This document shows, in pieces, positions 5,645-14,238 of a DNA stretch of 53,650 bases. The notes under the pieces are model-generated. The model saw only the letters and a program-made list of their open reading frames with translations, searched no databases and was not told the DNA's origin. This stretch comes from Acidimicrobiaceae bacterium (GTDB lineage: Bacteria; Actinomycetota; Acidimicrobiia; Acidimicrobiales; Aldehydirespiratoraceae). The stretch covers positions 1-53,650 of the forward strand of contig VYFQ01000032.1 in assembly GCA_009842325.1 (NCBI GenBank). Direction: 5' to 3'. A program made the position numbers and the translations under genes. Position 1 is the first letter of the stretch. Every line of letters begins with the position of its first letter.

Positions 5645-7921
5645 TCATTGATGGCGCATGACCTCGTCGAGCAGATCGTCCAGACCGGGGAGTGTCGACG
5701 CGTCGGTATCGATCACGATCCGCCGCAGAGCTGCCAGCGGCAGTGGTGGCTGGTACTCGTCGCTGACCGGGAAAGCCCTGCCGTATCCGGCCGTGGTCCA
5801 AGTGCCGTTGGCGGTGGAGATGAAGGGGATGACGGCGTCGATGGTCGTAGATCCCAGCGACGAGCCGTCGGCGAAATGCTCGACCGAGCTGCCGCCGTCG
5901 ATTTCGGTAATCCTTAGCCCAAGCTCGGTGGCACCCGCAGGCCGGGGCACCCCGAACCGGCGAAGCCCGCGGTCGGGCACCTGGATGAACGCCACCAGCT
6001 CAGGGCCCAGCGCCACCCACGCCCATCCCGCGATCCAGCTGCCATGCTCGACAATCACACCGTCGCCGCTGCCGAGGGGGCTGTCGAGTTCCGCCGACGC
6101 CGTGAACCCGCCGAAGATCAGTGGCCCCGCCTGAAAGTTCAGCCGCTCACCGGCGCGGAGTTCGTAGCGGCGCCGGTATCCGGCGAAGGGCATATGGATC
6201 AGGTGCGGGTTCTGGAGGTAGGCCGGTCCGTCCTGGAGCGGCAACACGCCGTTGCGCTCCGCCTCCGCATCCCAGCGGGCGCCCAGTTCGGCGAGGTGCT
6301 CGGGGTGGGTCGCGGCAAGGTCCGTCGACTCGGCGAAGTCCCTCTCCGTGTCGAACAGCATCCACTCGTCGGCCTGGAAGTCGACACTGCCGTCGATCAT
6401 GTCCCGCTCGTACGGATTGAACTGGTTGACGTGGTTGGTCACGGCCTTCCAGCCGTCGTGGTAGATGGCCCGGCTGCCCCAGCACTCGTAGTACTGCGTG
6501 GTGCGGATCTCGGGTGCGCCGGCGTCCGCGATCGACGGGACCAGCGAGACGCCGTCCACCGACATCTGCGGCACGCTGCGCACTGTCGCCGGCATCTTGA
6601 CATCCAGCAGGTCGAGCACGGTGGGCAGGAGGTCGATGGCGTGGCAGTACTGAGTACGCAACCCGCCGGGATCCGGCACTGCGGACGGCCAGCGGACGAC
6701 CAGAGGATCACGGACGCCGCCTTCCAGGGTGTAGCGCTTCCAGCGCCGCAGGGGAGTGTTGCCGGCGTGGGCCCAGCCCCACGGGTAGTGGCTGTAGCCG
6801 CGGTGGCCGCCCGCCGTGTGCACGGTGTCCTTCAACCGGTCGAGCGACTCGAGCCTCTCGTTGATCTGGGTCAAGTGGTTGGTCGAGCCGTGGGGACCGC
6901 CCTCACCCGAGGCGCCGTTGTCGGACATCACGATGACGATGGTGTTGTCCAGCTCGCCGAGCTCGGTAAGGCAGTCGATGATCCGGCCTAACTGCGCATC
7001 GGTGTGGGTGAGGAAGCCGGCGAACACTTCCTGGAGCCGTGCGTACAGCCGCCGGATATCGGCGTCGAGGCCATCCCACGCCTCGATCCAGTCCGGTCTC
7101 GGGCTCAGCTCGGTTCCTTCCGGCACCACGCCGAGCTCGATCTGGCGGGCCAGGGTGCGCTCACGCAGCGCGTCCCAACCGTCGTCGAAAGCACCCTCGT
7201 ATGGCTTGATCCACTCGTCGGGCACATGGTGCGGGGCGTGGGGGGCGGCCGTGGCCCAGTACAGCACGAACGGCCGGCTGGGCTGGTGCAGCCGCAGCTC
7301 GCGGATCATGTGTATGGCCTCGTCGGCCATGTCCTCGGTGAAGTGGTAGCCCTCCTCCGGCGTCCGGGGCGGGTCGACATAGCTCTGGTCGCGCACCAGG
7401 TCGGGGGTCCACTGCGACTCCTCGCCGCCGAGAAAGCCGTAGTAGCGGTCGAATCCCTGCCCCGTGGGCCAGCTGTGAAACGGCCCGGCCGGGCCACGGT
7501 GGTCGCGCGGCGTGAGGTGCCACTTGCCGACGGCCCACGTCACCCAGCCGGCCTCGCGCAGCACGGCCGGAAACGTGGCGGCCTCGGGCGGAACCACTCC
7601 CGTGTATCCGGGGAAAGGGAGGGGCAAATCGGGGAACACTCCCATGCCGACGCGGTGGTGGTTGCGCCCGGTGAGGATGCAGGCCCGGGTGGGCGAGCAG
7701 AACGCGGTGGTATGGAAGTTTGTGTACCGCAGCCCCTCGGCCGCCAGCCGGTCGATGGTAGGGGTGGCGATCGGGCTGCCGTAACACCCGAGCTGGGCGA
7801 AACCGCAGTCGTCGAGCACCACCATCAGGACGTTGGGTCCGCCCGGGGGGAATGGACTCGGAGGACGCGACACCGACGACTCGGCCAGAGTGAAGCCGAT
7901 CTGCATGTCAGGGTCGCTCAT
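5645..7921 (-). CDS. Type I sulfatase (arylsulfatase family)
   Basis: A 758-residue alkaline-phosphatase-superfamily sulfatase that hydrolyses sulfate esters. The active-site Cys is Cys75 in CSPTR, the C-x-P-x-R motif that the formylglycine-generating enzyme converts to formylglycine. The metal-binding DDCG lies near residues 37-40. GKWHLT and MSDNGASGEGGPHGS follow in the expected order. No signal peptide is visible, so it may act in the cytoplasm or on imported esters. Start ATG 7921 is preferred; TTG 7930 lies closer to the GGAGG at 7935-7939. It leads the operon that ends with the DMSP-lyase-like gene. It is divergent from the gene at 7984. Confidence 0.92.
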   Translation of the reverse strand: MSDPDMQIGFTLAESSVSRPPSPFPPGGPNVLMVVLDDCGFAQLGCYGSPIATPTIDRLAAEGLRYTNFHTTAFCSPTRACILTGRNHHRVGMGVFPDLPLPFPGYTGVVPPEAATFPAVLREAGWVTWAVGKWHLTPRDHRGPAGPFHSWPTGQGFDRYYGFLGGEESQWTPDLVRDQSYVDPPRTPEEGYHFTEDMADEAIHMIRELRLHQPSRPFVLYWATAAPHAPHHVPDEWIKPYEGAFDDGWDALRERTLARQIELGVVPEGTELSPRPDWIEAWDGLDADIRRLYARLQEVFAGFLTHTDAQLGRIIDCLTELGELDNTIVIVMSDNGASGEGGPHGSTNHLTQINERLESLDRLKDTVHTAGGHRGYSHYPWGWAHAGNTPLRRWKRYTLEGGVRDPLVVRWPSAVPDPGGLRTQYCHAIDLLPTVLDLLDVKMPATVRSVPQMSVDGVSLVPSIADAGAPEIRTTQYYECWGSRAIYHDGWKAVTNHVNQFNPYERDMIDGSVDFQADEWMLFDTERDFAESTDLAATHPEHLAELGARWDAEAERNGVLPLQDGPAYLQNPHLIHMPFAGYRRRYELRAGERLNFQAGPLIFGGFTASAELDSPLGSGDGVIVEHGSWIAGWAWVALGPELVAFIQVPDRGLRRFGVPRPAGATELGLRITEIDGGSSVEHFADGSSLGSTTIDAVIPFISTANGTWTTAGYGRAFPVSDEYQPPLPLAALRRIVIDTDASTLPGLDDLLDEVMRHQ

Positions 7922-7950
7922 CGCTGCCAACGAACCTCCAGGGTACGTTT

Positions 7951-7965
7951 CTGACCTGACCTGAC
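7951..7965. repeat. (CTGAC)x3 in a divergent intergenic region
   Basis: Three perfect tandem copies of CTGAC lie in the 62-base gap between the divergent starts of the sulfatase and the unknown 429-residue protein. They may be a regulator-binding site or chance; no further support is visible. Confidence 0.35.
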
Positions 7966-7983
7966 ACAGAGAAGGTAGTCGCC

Positions 7984-9273
7984 ATGCCAGAAAATACGGT
8001 CAGCGGAGAATACGCCGGTCGCTTCGATCCTGAGTGGACGCTCGACCGCTTGTCGCGAGCCGCGCTGGCCCGCCTGTGCCGTGAGTACATGGTGGTGTCG
8101 ATGTACCACGATCGGGCGCTGATGCCCCACATCGCGATCTCGGCGGGGCAGGAGGCGACCATCCGCCAGGCCGACAGCGAGTGGATGGGGTCGAGCCCGG
8201 TCTACACCGAGCGCAACAAACGGAACCTGGGGATCGTGGGCGACGGTGTGGGCGAAGCCTTCAAGGGATTCCAGTTCGACGTCGGCGCGCCGCACCACTT
8301 CCTCGACTTCCATTTCGAGGTGGTCGACCACGATCTCGGCTACTTCTGGCTGCCGTTCTGCGGTGCGCACCACTACCTGCGTGAGCTGACCGGCAACGAC
8401 CCGCATCTGGTGACCAACATGTGCCATCACATGGAGGACCGAACCTTCGACGCCACCCTCGGGGTGACCAACCCGAAGCTGCGGGCGATACCGGTGCATC
8501 GGCCGCCCAAGCCGGACGAATTCACCGGCGACCACTGCCGGTGGGAGGTGCGGGTGGTCGAGGACGAGCCCGGCCCCCGGCTCGGCGAGCCGTCCCTGGC
8601 GGTCGTGCGGCAGTCGGCTGCAGCCACGTTCACATTCGAGTTGGGAGAATCCCGTGAGCCCGGCGGGATGGAGGACTACGCCGGGCCGATGCGGCCCGAT
8701 TTCCGGCTGGAGGACCTGTCGCACGCGCTGCTGGTGAGGCAGGCCAAGGAGTTCGCGCTGGACGTACACCTGCTGATGCGGGCCGCCTACTTCTCGGTCG
8801 ACGAGAACTTCGGTCCGGAACTACTCGACGAGGTCGCGCCCCAGCACCGGGCCGCGATCGCCCCGGTCCTGGTCGCCCGCCTGCGGGAGGCGCTGGGCAT
8901 CGAAGGCGACGACATGGCGGCGGTCGGCAAGATCCTTCAGGTCGACCCGTTCCTGGTCGACGACTACGTGGACTACTCGGTGGAGGTGCACGACGAAGCC
9001 AGCGGGTCTATCTCGTTCGGAGAGTGCGCCGGCATCGGCGACGACGTGAGCCGGAGCCCCCTCGACTGGCTCGACGGGTTCATCCACATGGCCCAGGCCG
9101 TCAACCCCCGGTGCGTGACTACCCGGACAGGCGACCGGTCATGGGACCTGTGCATCGACCCCGAAGCGGGGCCGGCCGAACCCCACTGGCTGGCCGAGAT
9201 GTGCGGCGGGGGAGGCCTGCGCAACTTCGACCTCACCGAACGCCGGGTAGAGCTCGGTCGTCGGGTTTCGTAA
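7984..9273 (+). CDS. Uncharacterised 429-residue protein with His/Cys/Asp cluster
   Basis: I do not recognise this family with confidence. The 429-residue protein is soluble, without signal peptide or membrane segments. It has a striking metal-site-like stretch in the first third: APHHFLDFHFEVVDHD, FCGAHHYL and MCHHMEDRTFDATLG, followed by a conserved-looking NPKLRAIPVHRPPKPDEF. The middle is helical (LLVRQAKEFALDVHLLMRAAYF). The ATG at 7984 has AGAAGG upstream. It is divergent from the sulfatase operon and shares a 62-base control region with it, so a role in the same process is plausible. Confidence 0.7.
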   Translation: MPENTVSGEYAGRFDPEWTLDRLSRAALARLCREYMVVSMYHDRALMPHIAISAGQEATIRQADSEWMGSSPVYTERNKRNLGIVGDGVGEAFKGFQFDVGAPHHFLDFHFEVVDHDLGYFWLPFCGAHHYLRELTGNDPHLVTNMCHHMEDRTFDATLGVTNPKLRAIPVHRPPKPDEFTGDHCRWEVRVVEDEPGPRLGEPSLAVVRQSAAATFTFELGESREPGGMEDYAGPMRPDFRLEDLSHALLVRQAKEFALDVHLLMRAAYFSVDENFGPELLDEVAPQHRAAIAPVLVARLREALGIEGDDMAAVGKILQVDPFLVDDYVDYSVEVHDEASGSISFGECAGIGDDVSRSPLDWLDGFIHMAQAVNPRCVTTRTGDRSWDLCIDPEAGPAEPHWLAEMCGGGGLRNFDLTERRVELGRRVS

Positions 9274-9298
9274 CCGGGCAAGGTTGCCCACGATCCTG

Positions 9299-9715
9299 AT
9301 GCACAGGCGTTGGCGTCGCCGACATTGTGTGGCGGCGATTCTGATGGTCGTCGTGGGCGCGTGCAGCACGGCCAACGACGAGCCGGCGATGACTGGCGGA
9401 TCGACGACAGTCCAGCTCGAGGCCGCATTCGGATGTGGGGCGCTGGCCGACCGGTGGGCCGCGCTCCAGCAGGAGTACCTCGACCGGCTCGGGACGGCCA
9501 CTGAGGTGGACCTGGCCGAGCCGAGCCAGGCGGTGGCGAGCGCTGGACAATGGCTGGGCAACGCCATGATCGAACAGACCCGGGACGCCACCGCCGTCGG
9601 CTGCGACGAACTGGTATCCGGATCCGCAGCGCTGTGCGCCCGCGTCGACGGACTCTCCGCCGCCGGCGCGGCCGCCGAGATCGCCCTGGAGCGCCTCCGG
9701 GGAAGCTGCAGCTAG
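9299..9715 (+). CDS. Small putative lipoprotein
   Basis: A 138-residue protein with a basic N-terminus (MHRRWRRRH), a hydrophobic stretch and a lipobox-like VVVGAC. After cleavage it would leave an acylated Cys and a Thr/Ser-rich linker. The mature part contains four further Cys, suggesting disulfides outside the membrane. Start ATG 9299 fits a signal peptide better than the TTG at 9284. No family recognised. It follows the 7984 gene by 25 bases on the same strand. Confidence 0.65.
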   Translation: MHRRWRRRHCVAAILMVVVGACSTANDEPAMTGGSTTVQLEAAFGCGALADRWAALQQEYLDRLGTATEVDLAEPSQAVASAGQWLGNAMIEQTRDATAVGCDELVSGSAALCARVDGLSAAGAAAEIALERLRGSCS

Positions 9716-9746
9716 GGCGTCCGACTACTGCGGTTGACAGAGATAC

Positions 9747-10796
9747 CTAGGTTCGCGTCCGCCCACGACCAAGTCTCTCGTGCAGGTCGATGAGGCCGGT
9801 CCACACCGATTCCGGCATGGGGATGCCTTCGTGGCGACGTTGTTCGGCCAGGGCGTGCTCCCGCTGGCCGGGGATCTCCACCCGCTCGATTCCGGGTGCG
9901 GTGCGGGATGAGCGCACGTCGTCGAGTATCTCGCCGACGGCCGTTCGGAGGGCATCGGGCGCCTGGTAGGAGGACGTGTCGACCAGGAGAATGAGCCAGT
10001 TGCCTTCCGGCGTGTCCCCACCGATCAGGGCCATAGCGATGATCTCGGCCACCAGACCCATGCCGTAGCCCCGGGCGCCCGCGAACGGCCGGATGGCCCC
10101 GCCGTCGAGATAGGCGCCGGGATCGGCGCTTGGGGTGCCGTCGGCGGTGAGCAGGTACTCGCCGTCGAGCTGGATGCCCCGCACCCGGGCGTTCATCACC
10201 TTGCCGCCCGACACCATGCCGGTGGCGAAGTCGGCGATCACCGGCCCGCCGTCGCCGGCCGGGAACCCGAAGCAGTAGGGGTTGGTGGGCAGCTTCGGGT
10301 CGATGCCGCCGTGGGGAGCGACCTGGGGCCACAAGTCGCGCCGGCCGCCTCCGCACACGATGGAGAACATGCCGGCCGCGGAGGCCGTCTCCGAGTAGGT
10401 GCCGAGCCGGCCGGTGTGGCCGCAGTTCCGGACCACGACCACGGACATCCCGGCGTCGCGGCACTCCTCTATGCCCAGCCGCATCCCGAGCGCGACGGCG
10501 GGGTGGCCGAAGCCGCCGTTGCCATCGACCACGATGCGGCCGGCGGGATTGCGCGCCCCGCTGGGCCGGCCCGCAGGATTGAGGTAGCCGGTCTGAGCCT
10601 GCTGGGCGTACTGGGTGAGCCGCATCGTGCCGTGCGACGGCACACCGCACAGGTCCGCGCCCACGAGATGCTCCGCGATCTCAGCCGCGATGTCGAGGTC
10701 GCACCCCACGCGGGTCATCACATCGGTGGCGAGGGCGGTCAACTCCTCGACGCCGACCACATGGACCGGCTCCTCGTTGGTCGCCTCGTCGGACAC
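9747..10796 (-). CDS. Ldh/malate dehydrogenase family NAD(P)-dependent oxidoreductase
   Basis: A 349-residue member of the malate/L-lactate dehydrogenase family that is distinct from the Rossmann-type enzymes (the YlbC/ComC type). Motifs include the catalytic region GADLCGVPSHGTMRLTQY, VVRNCGHTGRLGTYSE (catalytic His), LPTNPYCFGFPAG and IRPFAGARGYGMGL. It would oxidise a 2-hydroxy acid such as lactate, malate, sulfolactate or ureidoglycolate. The sequence does not fix the substrate. Start 10796. Confidence 0.85.
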   Translation of the reverse strand: MSDEATNEEPVHVVGVEELTALATDVMTRVGCDLDIAAEIAEHLVGADLCGVPSHGTMRLTQYAQQAQTGYLNPAGRPSGARNPAGRIVVDGNGGFGHPAVALGMRLGIEECRDAGMSVVVVRNCGHTGRLGTYSETASAAGMFSIVCGGGRRDLWPQVAPHGGIDPKLPTNPYCFGFPAGDGGPVIADFATGMVSGGKVMNARVRGIQLDGEYLLTADGTPSADPGAYLDGGAIRPFAGARGYGMGLVAEIIAMALIGGDTPEGNWLILLVDTSSYQAPDALRTAVGEILDDVRSSRTAPGIERVEIPGQREHALAEQRRHEGIPMPESVWTGLIDLHERLGRGRTRT

Positions 10797-10855
10797 CGCA
10801 CTCCCGTCCAGCGCGACGATCCCGCTGCGGGGATCGCGCCTGAGCCCGGCTCGTG

Positions 10856-11161
10856 TCAGAAGTCGAAGCCGTTGGCGGCCACCGGGCTGGTCATGGCCAT
10901 GTCGGGCGGGCCGGCCATGAGCGCCATCAACGCTGGCATGGCCGCCTGCATGGCCTCGTTGTTGCCGTGCTGCTGGGCCGCCTCCATGCTCGACATGAGG
11001 GCGAAGAACCAGTAGGTGCCGTCCTCACCCCGGTGATAGGAGTACGACTCGACGCCGTCCACCGACTCGCTCGCCGCGACGATGGCCCGCAGGGCCTCGT
11101 CCATCTCGTCGCCCCTGCCCTCCTGGCAGGAGAATTTGGCGAACACTGAGACCTTCGACAT
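10856..11161 (-). CDS. Antibiotic-biosynthesis-monooxygenase (ABM) domain protein
   Basis: A 101-residue ferredoxin-like ABM-domain protein: KVSVFAKFSCQEGRGDEMDEAL, then YSYHRGEDGTYWFFALM, the usual strand-helix-strand order. Such proteins act as small cofactor-free oxygenases or as haem/quinone-related enzymes. Start ATG 11161 has AGAAGGA upstream. It is 59 bases upstream of the Ldh-like gene on the same strand and may be co-transcribed. Confidence 0.75.
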   Translation of the reverse strand: MSKVSVFAKFSCQEGRGDEMDEALRAIVAASESVDGVESYSYHRGEDGTYWFFALMSSMEAAQQHGNNEAMQAAMPALMALMAGPPDMAMTSPVAANGFDF

Positions 11162-11260
11162 GGTTCTCGTCCTTCTCTTGGAGATTCTCGGTGCCGGTAT
11201 TGTGCCTCGGCTACACAATTCTCAACCGAGATTCCGAAGGTTGTCCGGAAGGGAGCCGAG

Positions 11261-11785
11261 GTGGGACAGAACCAGCGATCGCAGATCGAGATGACCGGCG
11301 AGGAGGCAGCCCTCTTCATCGACCAGTCGCGCACCTGCACCATGGCCACCGTCGGCCCCGGCGGCATGCCCCATGTTGTGGCCATGTGGTACGCCTGGCT
11401 CGACGGCCATATCTGGCTGGAGTCCAAGGCCAAGGCCCAGAAGATCGTCAACCTGCGCCGCGACGACCGGCTGTCGGTGATGATCGAAGCAGGCAACACC
11501 TACGAGACACTGCGAGGCGTCACGCTGGAGGGCCGCGGCGTGATCGTGGAGGACCCCGACGAGCTCTGGCGGGTCGGCGTCAACGTCTGGGAGCGCTACA
11601 CCGCTCCCTACTCCGAGGAGTTCCAGCCGTTCGTGGAGGCCATGTTGCGCAAGCGGGTGGCGGTGCGCCTCGACACCGAGCGCGTCCGCAGCTGGGACCA
11701 CCGCAAGCTGGGCATGGGCCCGACCAACGTCGGCGGCACCACCGGCCCCCACATCGACGGTCCCGGCCTGCCGGGCCCCGGCTGA
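11261..11785 (+). CDS. PPOX-class F420/flavin-dependent oxidoreductase
   Basis: A 174-residue split-barrel protein of the pyridoxamine-5'-phosphate-oxidase-like superfamily: CTMATVGPGGMPHVVAMWYAW, then WLESKAKAQKIVNLRRDDR, the phosphate-binding part. In actinobacteria these often bind F420, and the binding region is compatible with that. Start GTG 11261 with GGAAGGGAG upstream. It is followed 35 bases later by a second, shorter PPOX protein that shares the KTVNLRRDPR-type motif. Confidence 0.82.
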   Translation: MGQNQRSQIEMTGEEAALFIDQSRTCTMATVGPGGMPHVVAMWYAWLDGHIWLESKAKAQKIVNLRRDDRLSVMIEAGNTYETLRGVTLEGRGVIVEDPDELWRVGVNVWERYTAPYSEEFQPFVEAMLRKRVAVRLDTERVRSWDHRKLGMGPTNVGGTTGPHIDGPGLPGPG

Positions 11786-11819
11786 GCAAAGCCGTCGCCG
11801 GAGCGCTAGGAAACGCGGC

Positions 11820-12239
11820 ATGGAACTCTCAGAGGCAATCGACTGGTCCGCCGAGCGCAAGCTCGGCGTGCTGATCACCATCCGATCCGACGGCCGGCCC
11901 CAGTCGTCCGACATCGTCTACTACGTCGACACCGGAGTGTTCCACATCTCGATGACCGCTGGTAGGGCCAAGACGGTCAACCTGAGGCGTGACCCGAGGG
12001 CCGTGCTGCACATCTCCGACGAGAAGGCGTGGTCTTACGTGTCGCTCGACGGGACGGTCGAGCTGTCGCCCCCCACCACGACACCCGGCGACGCCACCAG
12101 CGACGCCCTGGTCGACTACTACGAGCGGATGGCCGGACAGCACCCCGACTGGAACGAGTACCGCCAGGCAATGATCGACGAAGGCCGGCTAGTGGCTCGT
12201 TTCACGCCGACCGGCGCAGCGGGCCAGATCCACGGCTAG
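11820..12239 (+). CDS. PPOX-class F420-dependent enzyme
   Basis: A 139-residue split-barrel protein: LGVLITIRSDGRPQSSDIVYYVD, FHISMTAGRAKTVNLRRDPR and VSLDGTVEL, typical of small F420-dependent PPOX proteins. It is likely a reductase of a small molecule, or an F420 carrier-type protein. It follows the preceding PPOX gene on the same strand and ends 7 bases before the SDR gene, suggesting one operon. Confidence 0.82.
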   Translation: MELSEAIDWSAERKLGVLITIRSDGRPQSSDIVYYVDTGVFHISMTAGRAKTVNLRRDPRAVLHISDEKAWSYVSLDGTVELSPPTTTPGDATSDALVDYYERMAGQHPDWNEYRQAMIDEGRLVARFTPTGAAGQIHG

Positions 12240-12245
12240 ACCGGA

Positions 12246-13034
12246 ATGGCCGCACCCGACGAACCACGGCGCGGCGACATATTCGCGCTGGACGGCAAGG
12301 TCGCCATAGTGACCGGGGCCAGCGGGAGCCTGGGAGCGCGGTACTGCCGGGTGCTGGCCGGCCGGGGAGCCACCGTCGTTGCCGCGGCCCGCCGGCTCGA
12401 CCGCCTGGAGGCTCTGGCCGTCGAGGTCTCCGGGGTGGTGCCGGTGGGTTGCGACGTGGCCGACGACTCGCAGCTCGAGCGGCTGGTCGAGGTGGCCGCG
12501 GAGCGCGGCGGCCCCGACATCGTGGTTAACAACGCGGGCGTCACCGACGCAGTCGTACGAGCCCACGAGCAGGATCCGGATCAGTTCCGGCGGGTGGTGG
12601 ACATCAACCTCACCGCCGCCTTCGTGCTGTCGGCGGCCGCGGCTCGACAGATGATCGACCACGGCCGCGGCGGGAGCATCGTCAACGTGGCCTCGATGCT
12701 GGGAACAGTGGCGTCGGGCGGCAACCACCAGGCCGGCTACGTCGCCTCCAAGAGCGGCCTGATCGGACTCACCCGGGAGCTGGCCAAGCAGTGGGCCCCG
12801 GAGGGCATCAGGGTCAACGCCATCGGCCCCGGCTACTTCCGCAGCGAGCTGACCGAGGAAATGTTTGCGGCCGATGACGCCCCCGGTCTGCGCCATATCC
12901 AGCGCAACACCCTCATGAGGCGGGCCGGGGAGATCCACGAGTTCGACGGGGCGCTGCTGTTGCTGGCCTCCGACGCGGGCAGCTACATCACCGGCCAGAC
13001 GATTCTCGTAGACGGCGGCTGGACGGCCCGCTAG
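12246..13034 (+). CDS. Short-chain dehydrogenase/reductase (SDR)
   Basis: A 262-residue classical SDR. It has the NAD(P)-binding TGASGSLG, the NNAG motif, a Ser in NVASM and the YVASK catalytic Tyr/Lys. The C-terminal ITGQTILVDGGW is the usual ending. Substrate unknown. Start ATG 12246 is 7 bases after the PPOX stop. The stop TAG shares the palindrome CTAG (13031-13034) with the stop of the convergent Rieske gene. Confidence 0.9.
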   Translation: MAAPDEPRRGDIFALDGKVAIVTGASGSLGARYCRVLAGRGATVVAAARRLDRLEALAVEVSGVVPVGCDVADDSQLERLVEVAAERGGPDIVVNNAGVTDAVVRAHEQDPDQFRRVVDINLTAAFVLSAAAARQMIDHGRGGSIVNVASMLGTVASGGNHQAGYVASKSGLIGLTRELAKQWAPEGIRVNAIGPGYFRSELTEEMFAADDAPGLRHIQRNTLMRRAGEIHEFDGALLLLASDAGSYITGQTILVDGGWTAR

Positions 13035-14209
13035 GCCGCGCCGGCCCGGCGGTAGGCGTCGAGCACCAAGCCGTGGAAGTGGTGCACGCCGTGCTCTGAG
13101 AGGCCCGAGCCGCCCGGGTCGCACACGATGCGGCCCTGGTCGAAGGCCGGGGTGCGCATGCCCCGCTGCACGCTCTCCACTATGGCGATGTCCTCGGGCT
13201 GGAGGACATCGTCCATGTAGCGGATCGACTCGGTGTCGGCCTCGGTCAGCTCAGACGTCTCGAAATAGAAGTCGAGGGTCTCCAGCGTGCGCTCCGGCCC
13301 GGCCGGGACCATCTGCATGACGCTGAAGTTGCCCCGACCCGGATAGCGCATCAGGCACGTGTTCGGCCAGAGCCACCACACGGCCAGGTCCTTCACCGTG
13401 GACCCGGACACGTCATAGGCAGCGTTGTCCGAGTACCCGGCCCGGGCCATCTGGCTGGAGTAGATGCCGTGGGTGGTGACCTCATAGGTGTCCATCTCCA
13501 CCAGCGTCACGAAGTCCTTGTGGGCGACATGGCAGTGGTAGCACTCCAGGAAGTTGTCGACCACGTTCTTCCAGTTGGAGGCGATGTCGTAGTGGATGCG
13601 GCGCACATGGGTCAGGTCGTTCACGTCGGGCGCGCAGCGGGCGATCTCGTCGCCAAGGCCCTCGGACTGCTCGGCCAGGGGCGCGGCCCCGGGGTCGAGA
13701 TTGACGTACACGAAGCCGCCGAACTCCTCCGCCTGAACCTCGCTCAGGCAGATGCTCGAGACATCGAACCCGGCCACGTCCGCAGTGCGCCGGGCTTGGG
13801 CGAGCCGGCCTGTCAACTCGTAGGTCCAGCCGTGGTACGGGCACACGATGCTGTCGGTGCGTCCCGATCCCGCCAGCAGTTCGTGGGCCCGGTGCTGGCA
13901 CACGTTGTAGAACGCCCGCAGCTCGCCGTCGCCGCCCCGCACCAGGGCGACGGGCATGCCGGCAACCTCCAGCGCCAGATAGGAGCCCGGCTCCCGCAGC
14001 GACGCGACGTGGCACACCCACTGCCAGGAGCGGGCGAAGATCTCGCGCTGCTCGATCTCGAGCCAGCGGGGCTCGACGTAGGCGTCGGCGTGCAGGGACA
14101 TCGAACGGGTCGGATCGGGGTCGTAACCCGTGGCGATTCCCGCGGCGGAAGTGCTGTCGCCGTTGGAGGGCGCCTGGAGCTCGGATGCTCGGGCCTCGAT
14201 GCTCGTCAC
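13031..14209 (-). CDS. Rieske-type aromatic-ring-hydroxylating oxygenase, alpha subunit
   Basis: A 392-residue oxygenase. The N-terminal Rieske domain has CQHRAHELL and CPYHGWTY (2Cys-2His [2Fe-2S] ligands). The C-terminal catalytic domain has NWKNVVDNFLECYHCHVAH, with the bridging Asp and mononuclear-iron His residues. It would hydroxylate a ring or N-methyl substrate, with electrons from a reductase not found here. Start GTG 14209 is preferred over TTG 14218 because a -10 box TAGATT (14217-14222, minus strand) lies 7 bases upstream, predicting a leaderless mRNA. It is divergent from the lipoprotein gene. Confidence 0.88.
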   Translation of the reverse strand: MTSIEARASELQAPSNGDSTSAAGIATGYDPDPTRSMSLHADAYVEPRWLEIEQREIFARSWQWVCHVASLREPGSYLALEVAGMPVALVRGGDGELRAFYNVCQHRAHELLAGSGRTDSIVCPYHGWTYELTGRLAQARRTADVAGFDVSSICLSEVQAEEFGGFVYVNLDPGAAPLAEQSEGLGDEIARCAPDVNDLTHVRRIHYDIASNWKNVVDNFLECYHCHVAHKDFVTLVEMDTYEVTTHGIYSSQMARAGYSDNAAYDVSGSTVKDLAVWWLWPNTCLMRYPGRGNFSVMQMVPAGPERTLETLDFYFETSELTEADTESIRYMDDVLQPEDIAIVESVQRGMRTPAFDQGRIVCDPGGSGLSEHGVHHFHGLVLDAYRRAGAA

Positions 14210-14216
14210 GCGCCCC

Positions 14217-14222
14217 AATCTA
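14217..14222 (-). promoter_or_regulatory. -10 box of the Rieske oxygenase gene
   Basis: On the minus strand, TAGATT ends 7 bases before GTG 14209, matching the leaderless pattern seen at other starts in the window. Confidence 0.5.
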
Positions 14223-14238
14223 GACGCAGGTCGTTAGC

